Position numbers and translations under genes: made by a program. A stretch of 64,000 bases of DNA from Limonium bicolor (lineage: Eukaryota > Streptophyta > Magnoliopsida > Caryophyllales > Plumbaginaceae). This document shows, one piece after another, positions 34,360 to 44,761 of this stretch. The number at the start of each line of letters is the position of its first letter. The stretch's first letter is position 1. The stretch spans positions 135,659,296 through 135,723,295 of the forward strand of contig CM041776.1 of NCBI GenBank assembly GCA_023374045.1, read 5' to 3'. The notes under the pieces were generated by a model. That model did not search any database and was not told the DNA's origin. It saw only the letters and a list, made by a program, of their open reading frames with translations.

Positions 34360-36114
34360 TCATCGAGCTCTCGCTCTTTGAGACGGTTTGGAAATGGAAG
34401 TTCTTTGCAGATATTTTCCCTTTTTATTTTTAACAGCAGTAGAAAGAGAGGAAGAAGGAATAGGAGCCTGGGTCTCCTCAGAAACTACCTCAGGAGGGGC
34501 AGGATGCCCTGATGGTGCACCGGCGGTATTAGAAAGAGGCTCGGTCTCTTCATCAGTACGGCTCCTGCCTTGTCTTTTAAGTTCCTCCCACTTCTCAGGG
34601 TAACTGCTGCTGCTGCTCAGAATCCTCACAGTCTTCGTCTGAGACCGTCACTGCCTTCAACTGCTCCTTTGGATTGGTTTCTGGTTGGGAAGGCAATGAT
34701 CCAGAAGGTCTCTGCTGTAGGAGGAATTGAGTCAACTGACTCATTGTTCCTTGCATCTCCACCATGGCATTCTCTAACTTCTGGTTGATTACCGTTTGCT
34801 GTTCTTGAGAAGCCATCAGCTTATCCACCATCTCCTTTAGACTGGCATTGTTTGAGCTCAAAGATGGTTGCTGAGCTTGAGGTTGCTGTGGCCGGAATTG
34901 ATTATATTGAGGCCTAGAAAAACCGGGTGGTCCCCCCTGATTCGTCCTCTGAGGCTGCATTTGATGTGAATTTAGTGCATTGTTAGGATTTCCGTACCTC
35001 AGATTTTGGTGCTGATTCTGCACCCAGGGTTGCCTGTTGTTGAACTGGCCTATTACATTGGCCTCCTCGGTTTGCCTCATCTCGGCTACTAGTGGGCAGT
35101 CCTCATAGTCGTGTGCATCTCCACACTGAGAGCAGCAGGCTTCGTTTGTAGAGATTTTCTTGGCGGATTGCCTGGTGGTTGACCCCATGGTGAGCTGTTC
35201 AAGCATTTTCGCCATGCTTCCCATCGTGGTCCTCATCTGTGCTTGCTCGGAGGCTAGTTGTTCCATCATCGGGTCTGGAGCTCTGGAAGAACTCTGACCT
35301 ATCGAGAATACTCGTCCTCCACTGCTGCTCCATGGCGAAGCTCCTCACAGTAGGACTCCATAGATGCCATGAAATCCTCCCCACTCTTTGCTAGCAGGTT
35401 TCCTCCTAGGGCGGATCTTATCTCGCCTCTGTGTTCGTCTTTTAACCCCTGGAAGAATCCCTGAGCAGTGAGTGATGTCCTGACCATGGTGAGGGCACTG
35501 GCGGAGTAGCTTTTGAATCGGTCCCACGCCTCACAGACTGTCTCATTACCCTTCTGTCTGAATGCCATCAGGTCGGCAATCATTTGTCGTGTCCGGGAGA
35601 TGGGAATGTACTTCTCGTAGAATTTGTCTCATCTTCCCAGGTGGTAATGATGCCTGGTGGTAGTCGTGGAACCATTTCGAGGCTTCTCCATAAGCTGTGC
35701 TGGAACAGGCTCAATCTGGCGTACTCCTCCAATCCTTGAGATAAGCCAAGAGAGTCCAAGTGCACCAGAAAGCGATGTACATGGTCCTGCATCCGATGGG
35801 TCTGCACCTGAAAAAGTACCTGCAGGGTGATTTCTAACAGCATTGGATTGGTGAGAAGGTTTTACCTTTTGCCAATCGGCTATAAGTTCTGCAGTCAGAT
35901 TGGGTAGAACCACTGGCCCTCGTCTTGGTGTGGCTGGAGGTCTGTTTATCCTTCCCATCGTGTATTGGGCCACTGCACCTGCTCCAATTTGGTCATGATT
36001 TCCTGCCATATTGAAGTCAAGCTGCCTTCTTGTTCTCAAAGCTTGGAGGTATACTCTTTCGATTTCAGGATCGAAGTCTGTATCCGGGGGACCAGTTGAG
36101 CGTGTTCTTCGCAT
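34360..36114 (-). pseudogene. Athila gag
   Basis: The start is ATG 36114 (MRRTRSTGPPDTDF), 195 nt inside the PBS. The N-terminal frame runs to about 35860 and then breaks. The capsid part is in another frame (35583-35299: ETVCEAWDRFKSY, FFQGLKDEHR). The nucleocapsid (35269-34595) has one knuckle, CSQCGDAHDYEDC, followed by a Gln/Asn-rich tail. At least three frameshifts separate the parts, so no full gag can be made from this copy. Confidence 0.85.
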
Positions 36115-36302
36115 CCACTAGGTGCTTATAATCAGCCCGAGAGAAAGGAACAAAATGAGTGAGTTTTAAAGTAATGAAAAACAATTGTATAAAATGGCAC
36201 ACAAAATAAATCAAAATATATTACAAAACAAACAATTATAAACAGTGTGTTGCAATAAAGTAACGAATTAACCAAGGCTAGGGACTAGACAAAAGTCAAG
36301 TC

Positions 36303-36319
36303 CCCGGCAACGGCGCCAT
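36303..36319 (-). promoter_or_regulatory. Primer-binding site (tRNA-Asp type)
   Basis: The minus strand reads TGGCGCCGTTGCCGGGG right after the LTR terminus CGTTTGCA. This PBS, complementary to tRNA-Asp, is typical of Athila elements. Confidence 0.85.
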
Positions 36320-36321
36320 TT

Positions 36322-38062
36322 TGCAAACGATTTATTTGATATATTAAAACCTAGAAATAATCCTAGAATTCAATAATTCAAAAGATCGTCGGGTTGCAAA
36401 AATCCCGGTCGAAATAGTATAGTAATTAAAGAAGCGACCGGGGTGTCAATCCACGGGACTCGATAAGTAAGTCTAGCCTTAGGTAATGGTTAACTCAAAA
36501 GGGGGTTTTGTTTTGGTTTTGGGTTGCAAATAAATAACAAGAATAGTAAATAGCAGATAAATTAAAGTGATAGTTTGGGAGTGTGAACGGTACTCTAGGT
36601 TCAGGGAGTTGTTTCACTAGCTAGGTTCTGCATATTCTACTGCTTAAGTGGAGACTTGGATCGGCTTGTAATTCTCAATTATCTATTCTGTATTAAGTCT
36701 TAATTCCAGATAGCTCATCTAGACAGGGCATGTAGTTCTAGTCTAGACCTAGCAAGTATATCTAGATGGTTTTATCGCACAGAATTACTAGTCTGGTTTT
36801 AATCCGGACTAAAGCTCCTAGTGACTAAAGTAATCTATCCGATTGCAATTATCACAGGTAACAGGTTAATAGGACCGTCAATGTAATCACCTATCTGATC
36901 ATAACATGATTCGAGGGCTTATAATAACTTAGCAACGTTTATTAAAAGCACTTAAAAGCATTAACCTGAACAATCCAAATTGTCTCAAATCAGTAACATA
37001 ATGCAGAGTTTAGCTAATTACAACATCCCTTCCCCTAGAGTATATCCTCTTAGCTAGACATAGCAATTATAATCATAAACGAGAGAGAGTTAGAAGAAAT
37101 CATCTGTTACGAAGATCTTCTTGCTCGCTCCGTCCTTTGTCCTTGCGCCGTGCTAGCTTGAAGGTTGATCTCGGTGATAATGGAGTGGACTGGGTGAAAT
37201 GGGACGAAAGTGGAAGTTTTGATGAGGTTTGTGAGGTGTCCGGATCAACAGGGTCGGACGTGATCCGGACGTGTGTAAAATGAGTGTGTCCGGCTAAGCC
37301 GGGGCGGACGTGATCCGGACGTGGGTGGAGTGAGTGTGTCCGGATCCGGACTCAGGTCGGACACGGCTATGGATGCGGAGTGTGTGTATGGTGAAAGCGA
37401 AGGTTTACGGAGGAATTTTTGTGAATAAATGCAGAGGGAATATGAGTGAAAGGTGTAGGTTTATGGAGGGAGTTTGTGAGTGAAGATGGATGTACGTGAG
37501 ATGATATGCAGTGAGGAAGAGAAGGGGATGAGACTCAGAGGTCTGGGACGATTTGGAATGAATTGAAGCTGGGTTTATATAGGATTAGAGGGGAACAAGA
37601 TTAGTGGGAGTTAGGTATAGTTGGTGAGAAAAATTTGATTGAGCTTGGAGCCTTCTCCATTAATGCGCCGCTCCCCTGTTTACAGGCCGACTGTCTGTGA
37701 TAATTAGCCGAAAGGCTAATTATCAGTGCGTGCATTTTTATTTTTCAATTCTGTGTGATGTCCGGATCATGTCCGGATCCGGACGTGACACAGAGTTTTA
37801 GATCTGAAACGCGAACTCTCGGATCTGGAATTTTAGTCACGTCCGGCTTGCGTCCGGCCCAACAGATCCGGACAAGAGATGTCCGGCTTTGTGTCCGGCC
37901 AAACTGGTCCGGACAAGACCAATTTTTGTCGTGTCTCCTGATTTGTTCTCCGTTTGTTGTGTTGTAATCCTTATGATGTATAATCTTTATTTCCTGGGTT
38001 TTTCCTGCATTTAACATATATAACACATCAGTTCTTATCAAAGCATCAATCTTAGGAAAAAC
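36322..38062 (-). repeat. 5' LTR of the Athila element
   Basis: About 99% identical to 24605-26351 by hand comparison. As transcribed it ends CGTTTGCA before the PBS. The outer edge is between 38036 (TTATCA) and 38062. Confidence 0.9.
37572..37583 (-). promoter_or_regulatory. Probable TATA box of the Athila 5' LTR
   Basis: The minus strand reads CCTATATAAACCC at the same place as in the other LTR. The transcript would run left through the PBS and gag. Confidence 0.55.
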
Positions 38063-38275
38063 ACGTAATAAGTGGGAAACATTGCCTGAATCGTTACAAA
38101 TTATAAGGTATTTAAACCCTAAAAAGCCTATATGTTTCACACTTATCATAGATGAAACAATATTGTTTTATACGGGGTTACATGATTCAACTAATGATTT
38201 GTAAAATGATGATGTTCAGACCATCTACTCTCGATCAAACCATGACCAGGGGGTTTGGGTAGAAAACACAAAATG
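38063..38275 (+). pseudogene. Outer CACTA transposase, C-terminal end
   Basis: The frame NKWETLPESLQIIRYL runs to a stop and is followed by TIYSRSNHDQGVWVEN, the counterpart of the inner transposase's C-terminal YRRSDHNEGLWIER. It shows that the outer gene resumes beyond the Athila insertion. Confidence 0.6.
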
Positions 38276-38445
38276 ATATAAGTTTCCATGTCTAGGTAAC
38301 ACCACTGGTTCAAATTGCATATTTAAATTTAGACGAGTCGTATTATTGTTTTTACAATGTTATCAAAAATAGTTATTATGTTCATTTTTGCACTTATACA
38401 CTGTTACATGAATATTGATCTAATGTGTGTGATTTGTTTCCTCAG

Positions 38446-39533
38446 TGGACGATCACCCGAAGGATGATCCTGTAGGGGAGCTGCTCACGACTGGGGAAGT
38501 TCAGCCTCAGTAGAGTAGATCGGCGAAACACACCACACGAGGTGAGAAAAAGAAATCAAAGACATTAGATGCCCCAACACAGGAGACTGAGGCAGCTGGG
38601 CCTTCACAGGAAGCACAAGAGATATAAGTTGCTCCTCCACCTATCAAGAAACTAAAAAAGTGAGTTGTTACCCGTGGACTAAAGGAAAATAGAGACCCCC
38701 TGACCAAGCCTTTATATTTCAGTCGATGGAATCATCCCATAGGTATATGGAAGAACGATTTTATAGCTCTCGCTAGGTATCTGCTGAATTCATACTACAA
38801 TATAAACCACCATTGGAAACAAATGCCCATGACGTTGAAGAAGCAGATGTTTGAGCGTCTTCAGGTATTAATTGATGTGTATAGTGTGCTCTAAGATCAA
38901 TGTAGTTACTATTTACCACTAATCCATTTTTTTGCATGTAGGCCCGATTCTATATAGATCCTTCTATGAAGAACGATGTGATGAAGGGACTTGCCCGGTA
39001 GTTTAAAGACTTTAGATCTCTGCTCACAAGGCAATACATTTACTGTGAGGAGCCAGCAGACATAGAAGAAGCGGTAGATGAAGATATGGATGATTGAAGA
39101 CCACCATGGGAGAAATATGACGGAATCACTAAAGAGCAGTGGACAGAGTTCGTTAAGAAGCATTTGACCCCTGAGTTTAAGGTGAGTTTCAGACTAGTAT
39201 AAGTTGTCCTTTCGTATGTTAAATGTTTAAAATGTCCTTAGAGTTCATTACATGTATAATTTATCTTTTCCATGTATTATTTGTATAATTTATCTTTTCA
39301 TACATATACGTAGGCTTTACGTGAGAAACAACAATAGAATGCGAAGAAACAAATCTTTACCCCCACCAGTTGGGCGGTAAAAGTATTGCTCAGCGTGTAC
39401 CAGAGTTGGAGAAAGTGGGGTTGCTGTCAGCTGAATCGAATGTTAGTGGCAGAAGAATGAAGGTTTGGGACTAAAGCCGGTGGAAAAAACCTTCAGATCC
39501 GGCGGCACCTGCTCAGTACAATGATGACACGAG
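38446..39533 (+). pseudogene. Outer CACTA ORF2, first exons
   Basis: Exon 1 (to about 38859) has a basic part (RGEKKKSK, VVTRGLKENRDP) and NDFIALARYLLNSYYNIN. Exon 2 (about 38941-39181) has ARFYIDPSMKNDVMKGLA and EQWTEFVKKHLTPEFK, closing with GTGAGT. Exon 3 (about 39313-39533) has HQLGGKSIAQRVPELEKVGL. The exon order and GLKE/K.FK junctions parallel ORF2 of the inner CACTA. In-frame stops are present. A copia LTR cuts it at 39534, so the protease end is missing. Confidence 0.65.
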
Positions 39534-40625
39534 TGTTAAGTCAAGATCCTTTAGTTTTGATGATAGCAAACCTATGTTGTTTATCTAATATGTTTGTTGA
39601 GCTTTGAAATTGAGATAAACAGGTAGAGGGGTGGCTTAGCACGCAAGATTGCAAGCCTACTTTGTTCATGACATGTGCCAAACCAGTCGGGCACTTGTCT
39701 AGGAGAGCTTCCGATACAACTTCTAGTACACACAAGAAGTCAAGTAGCACAAAACCATATCTCATGCATCAGAAGTAATACAAGGACAAAATACTTCAAG
39801 AAGTTCGACAAACTCATGCAGACTTTTACATCCACATAAGCAACCAGCTCACGACAAAGGCATATATAGTTCATTAATGTGCAAGATAACAAGATAAGTT
39901 AGGGCCAATAAGAAGCATTCATTGCGTAGCCGTAATGAAGTCTAAGAGAGCGTTTATGAGCATTAATGAAACAGACAATATCAGACAAGTGGGGAGTGCT
40001 AGTGGTAACCGATTACTTGAGTGTTTGCCACCGATGTGTCAAATCACACGGCAACACATGTCTTGACAGCTATAGATCAAGCTGAAGATAAACCTACATT
40101 CAAGCGTGGCTATTCTGCTAGGGGATGGAGAAGCAATCGACTCCTAGAGTCTAGGAGATCATAGGCTGTTAGTTATATCTTAACTAACTTATATATATAT
40201 ACGAGTATAATATCCTATGAAAAATGACTTGGCAAAAAGATAAAAAGAGAGAGAGATAACGAGAGCAAGTGTGAGTCAGACTAAAGTATGTGTAAGTACT
40301 AGATAGTTGGTGAGCTGGATAAGATTGGGTCTGAGAGTTAATACCTTGTGTATTTGATAGACTGATCAGTCGGGGAACGGTTGGGGAACTGTAGGCCGAC
40401 TGTTATGAGAGGGTAGAGGACTTAGGGATAAAGTCCTAAATTGTCCCGGAGTCCTTAGGTAGGGTGAGGGAGAGTGAGTGAACTTTTGTGTGTAAATTCT
40501 CAATAAAAAAGGAGTTTCCAGTTTGAGTTTATTAAGCGCTTATCCTCAACTATCAAATAGTTCACATAGGACAACGATACGTCCACGATCAATCGGGGAC
40601 ACATCAGGAGCACCAACCAGTTTCA
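39534..40625 (+). repeat. 5' LTR of the copia element (1.09 kb)
   Basis: It begins TGTTAAGTCAAGATCC and ends TTTCA two bases before the PBS. A TATATATATAT stretch at 40185-40201 is a possible promoter. Short frames inside are chance. Confidence 0.75.
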
Positions 40626-40627
40626 AT

Positions 40628-40639
40628 TGGTATTAGAGC
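40628..40639 (+). promoter_or_regulatory. Copia primer-binding site (tRNA-Met)
   Basis: TGGTATTAGAGC differs by one base from the usual initiator tRNA-Met PBS TGGTATCAGAGC. Confidence 0.8.
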
Positions 40640-40681
40640 GGGTTTCTTTTAGAAAGATAACTGCTTTGAAAGACGATCAAA

Positions 40682-41672
40682 ATGTCTCATTCATACCTAC
40701 TGGAATCAAAAGAAGGTTGTGCACCAAATCGACCACCACTTTTCAATGGAGACAACTACACTCATTGGAAGAACAAGATGGAGTTCCATATCAAGTCTAA
40801 TGATCCAAGGATGTGGAGGGTCATATCACATGGTGAATACACCTTCCAAGATGCTCAAGGACGAGACATATCAGTCGACAACATGACTGATGATCAAATC
40901 TAGAAGTTGATATTCAATGCTCGAGCAGTAAGAATCTTACATTGTGCATTACTACCTGAGCAGTACTCTAAGGTGGCCTCAGCTAAAACAACCAAGAAGA
41001 TCTGGAAAACTCTCGAAGTTACCTATGAAGGAAATGACGAGATCAAGAAGACTTGCATTAAAATGCTGCTTACTCACTGGGAGCTATTCAAGAAGGAAGA
41101 GAAGGAGAGCATCTCTGAAATGCACACTAGGTTCACCAAGTTGATCAACGAAATTCTCGTGCTTGGAAGAACTATCTCAAATGAGGATCAAATTCGGAAA
41201 TTCCTCAAATCACTTCCTACATCCTTCGATAGCAAAGTCAGTACCATGCAAGAAGTCCATGATCTCTCTAAGATGTCTCTAGCAGACATGCTAGGATCCT
41301 TAATGGCATTTGAGTTAAAATTACAACAAAGAAGCTTAGAAAGCTCAACAAGGGAGAAAGGAAAAGGCATAACCCTTCAGGTAGCAGAGAATGAAAAATC
41401 TAAGTTAGGGGAAGATGATAATGAGATGGTCCCCTATGCTAAGAGGTACTTTTGGAAAGTTCATAAGAAAAAACATGAGAAAAGGCAAGGAGCCCAAGGA
41501 GTCTGACGATCATCAAAGGAAGAACAATGACAAGTGCTTTGGATGTTCAAAACGTGGACACCACATCAAAGACTGTCCTCAACAACCCCGAGAGGACAAC
41601 GACAGGATCAGGAAATTTGTCCGAAGATCGTTCAAAAAAGGGCCAAGGAAAGAAGCCTTCGTTGCTGCATAA
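40682..41672 (+). pseudogene. copia gag
   Basis: From ATG 40682 (MSHSYLLESKEG) the frame has PLFNGDNYTHWKNKMEFHI and an in-frame TAG at 40901. It continues with KTTKKIWKTLEVTYEGNDEI and LKSLPTSFDSKVS to a TGA at 41504. The nucleocapsid knuckle CFGCSKRGHHIKDC lies in another frame at about 41540-41580, so one shift lies near 41460-41510. The domain order is the UBN2-type gag of copia elements. From 41673 to 42240 only decayed linker is visible. Confidence 0.85.
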
Positions 41673-42390
41673 GGGGACTCTGAACTAAGTGACAACAATC
41701 AAACCTCAGGCAGCAATCTGTCATGAGATGAAAAGGCTCACCTGTGCCTTGAGGAAGTTTGCATGATGGCCCAACACAAGGAAATGTCAGAATCACAGGA
41801 GGAAGAGGAACAAAATGAGGTAACTACTCTCGACTTAGAAAGAAAATTCAAAAAGCTGAACTTCTAGGACTCAGAAAGTTTTGTCTCATATTAGTTGATC
41901 AACTAGAAGCGTTGGAAAATGAAAATAAACAACTCTTAAAGAAAATGAAAAACTAGAGAAAATTTAGACAAGGATAAGGTAGTAAATCTCATGAATGCAC
42001 ACAAGAAACTGCAAACCGACTTTAGTGAAATTCTTGTTGTCCATGAAAAAATGAAGTTAGGAAAACAACCTGAAATTGATGAAGTGATTGATGCACTTAA
42101 CATAAAGGAAAAATAACTAGCGTCCATTAAATGAAGACAACTAGTCGTAGAGGTGTCTGCACCTGTGCAGTCAACCCGGTCACCATGAAGCCAAATGCTA
42201 TAGAACACGATTTATGAGGCATTCATAGCTCAAGAAAATAGGGCTAAAATGGGTAGTCAAGAGTGATCCTAGAATAATGTTTGTTGGTGGAAATGGGTCC
42301 AAACATTCTGGGGACCCTAACCCCACACTACTAACTTGTTAAACGCGGAATCGAGTGGGAAGGGACCCCTGCTGGTACATCGACAGTGTC

Positions 42391-42690
42391 AAGTTTTCTC
42401 TTACAAAATCTTGTTGTTTCTTGGTATAGGTATGTGTTTGGTTGTCAAAATACTGAAGCACCTATAGAAAAGAAACAAAAGTTGTTAGAATATGAGACTT
42501 TATTAAATGCTAACAACTTGAAAGATACCAGATTCGCAACTTGTTCAAAGAAATAACATATCTCATCATATTACAAAGCAAAGCCTTTCCACATAATGTC
42601 AACAAGGCCTCAACATTTCAAAAATAAAGACAACTTGCCTTATCAATTCTACACAAACAGAAGTTGGCACATCAGTATAACATGTTTCAA
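42391..42690. other. Unassigned spacer
   Basis: Three hundred bases between the end of recognisable copia sequence and the next LTR. I see no coding potential or repeat here. Confidence 0.6.
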
Positions 42691-43072
42691 TGTAACACCC
42701 CATCCAACATTAACATACTTATAATTAAACTGCAGCGGAAAAACAACTTCACCACATCACTTAACTCGTTGGTGTTACACGCCGTTAACCACCCACATGG
42801 CTAACAAGGCTATTACATATACACTGTACCGGTCCGATGGACTAGATTCCCGAGCGACTACACATTACTGACCCTTCCATTAACAATAGAAACAACATAC
42901 ACCTTCCAACTGTACCGAGTATTCACAACTAATGCCGATAACAATTTCGGTCTTACTACTCCTACAGTACATATACAATTTAAATGACTACCCATGTACA
43001 ACGACTACCCCGTCCTACTCTCGAACGGCTTCCAGCTCTTTGTACCTGAAATAGGAAAAGAAGAGAAAGGGT

Positions 43073-43092
43073 GGCCCCCAAGGGGCTCAGCA
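43073..43092 (-). other. Conserved U5 motif in the solo LTR
   Basis: GGCCCCCAAGGGGCTCAGC lies 382 bp from the LTR terminus, with a self-complementary CCCCAAGGGG core. Confidence 0.5.
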
Positions 43093-44646
43093 CCTTTGCT
43101 GGTATGGTAATCTCGCAGCCCACATGCTACCGGGCCACGCACAACTAATTGTCGTCTTAGCATGCAATTGATTTTATTTGAATCATGCATGTAAACTTAA
43201 ACACACAACACATAACATTCCACCTCAATGGGCTCAACAAACAGATAACGTATCCATACTTGGTAAGTCACTCATGGTATTCATTACCCCTAGAGTGTTT
43301 CTCCTCTAATGGAGCTACTTCCTTAATAGACGACAACTACCCATTAATCGGGTTATCCTTAAACGCCTCTTATCACAAACTGGGATTCATATCCATGATC
43401 CACATATTCCACATTTTACAACATATAACATACATCACATAACAACACATAACAACACTTTCCACGTTTCAACGTGCACATAACAACATCGCAATAGAGA
43501 TTGCATTACATCAACAACACATAACATAACGGGAGCGGTTCTCTTAGGAACCGACCCAAACATTGTTAATTCACTGGTGAGCCTAGAGGATGATGTCACC
43601 CTCATGGTAAGCTCGTTATACAACACTCATTACCGTCCTAATAGTCGGACGAGTAACTTAAGTTAAGATGGTTCGGGTTTGGTGACCCGAGCACACCACA
43701 CAAACACATGTTCCCCCTAAACCGATCATAAGTCAGAATAGCTAAGCTTTGGAGTAAGCTAATGGGAGATCATAACCCGTGATGGAAACAACCATAACAG
43801 AGAGAAGGGTAAGGCTAAGAAGGATACCCACTCCCAAACAACGCGTGACCGGCCAAACCGGATTCCTCAACACTATTAGTACATACTTACTTTTAGATAT
43901 TAGTTAGAACCCCACTATGGAGTCTATCACATCTACACACCATACAGTATTACAACTGGGTTAAACATACAAGGGAGATCCCTACATTCACATACACATA
44001 TCACACAATTAACACACGCATAGCCGTGGTTAGAACGTCCCATGGTTTGGGTCGTTTATTCCGAATACCGAACTCTCATGTGATCCTAGACTCAGTTAAC
44101 TAAGGTTAACACTTCCGAGGTTAAATGGTATCGGAGTTGAACACGCCACATAAATGAATTACTGTAAACTCATTACATGTTTTATCTTACAACGTGACAA
44201 ACATACAGAAAAACACATTGGCATACAAGCCGGTGTAATCCGGTAGGACACAGGTTGCAAGAAAACCATACCTTGGTCCCTCCTGCGTTTGTTTTCCATT
44301 GAATGCAACTCCTATACACAATTAGTAACGTCGGTTAATTACCGTACTTACCCCGTCGATTAGTTAAATAACTTCACATTATTAACTTGTTTACCTTCAC
44401 ATTTTACTACAACTTTTCACCTACTTGATTGTCATTATAACCCACCTAATATGTCTTAAACAACCTTATAACATCATTACCTAACAATCCCCTCATTACA
44501 TTTCATTTTATAACCTTAAACATTTAAATCATCTTACTTAACTTAATCTCTTAAGTCCTTTATAATTATTTTTCTAATCATACTCTCTTAATGGCATACC
44601 ACTAATACCACTTAACATTCTTAAATTTTAATTTTTTTTTTACAAA

Positions 44647-44761
44647 GGCCGACCGACCCATCCTGGGTAGGTCGCCTGGGTGGGTCGGGTGCAGAGAGCA
44701 TCCGGGTTCACAGTTTTAGCCCGACCGACCCAGACTGGGGTCGGTCCCCTGGGCAGGTCGG
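44647..44761. repeat. GACCGACCC hairpin pair in the solo LTR
   Basis: Two units of GGCCGACCGACCC ... GGGTGGGTCGG type, about 65 bp apart. They have the same layout as the GGTCCGGG units of family B but a different sequence. Confidence 0.75.

Larger units (their letters stand above)
24605..38062 (-). mobile_element. Athila-type Ty3/gypsy retrotransposon, full length (13.5 kb)
   Basis: Two near-identical LTRs (24605-26351 and 36322-38062) flank a minus-strand internal region with a tRNA-Asp-type PBS, gag, protease, RT-RNase H-integrase and a third ORF. I count roughly 18 differences over 1.74 kb between the LTRs, so about 99% identity and a young insertion. It sits in the outer CACTA. I could not settle a target duplication because the outer LTR edge is uncertain by about 20 bp. 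Gag and the pol N-terminus have frameshifts. Confidence 0.9.
11870..39533 (+). mobile_element. Outer CACTA (En/Spm) transposon remains, interrupted
   Basis: Parts of one + strand CACTA element are spread over this span: transposase (11870-12070, 22669-24604, 38063-38275) and ORF2 exons (about 38446-39533). Between them lie an inner CACTA (12071-22668) and an Athila element (24605-38062). The left part was lost to or displaced by the family-B LTR. The right part is cut by a copia LTR at 39534. Neither terminal inverted repeat is visible. Many stops and frameshifts show that it is long dead. Confidence 0.8.
39534..42390 (+). mobile_element. Ty1/copia retrotransposon, SIRE/Maximus type, 5' part
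   Basis: A 5' LTR, a PBS and gag are present. Then, after a gap, the protease entry: KWVVKSDPRIMFVGGNGSK and WYIDS, with the catalytic Asp. Homology stops at about 42390, and integrase, RT and the 3' LTR are absent. It inserted into the outer CACTA ORF2. Confidence 0.8.

Noticed and set aside
24600..38070. 5-bp target duplication of the Athila element
   Set aside because: No matching 5-mers were found at any plausible outer LTR edge. The edge itself is uncertain by about 20 bp.
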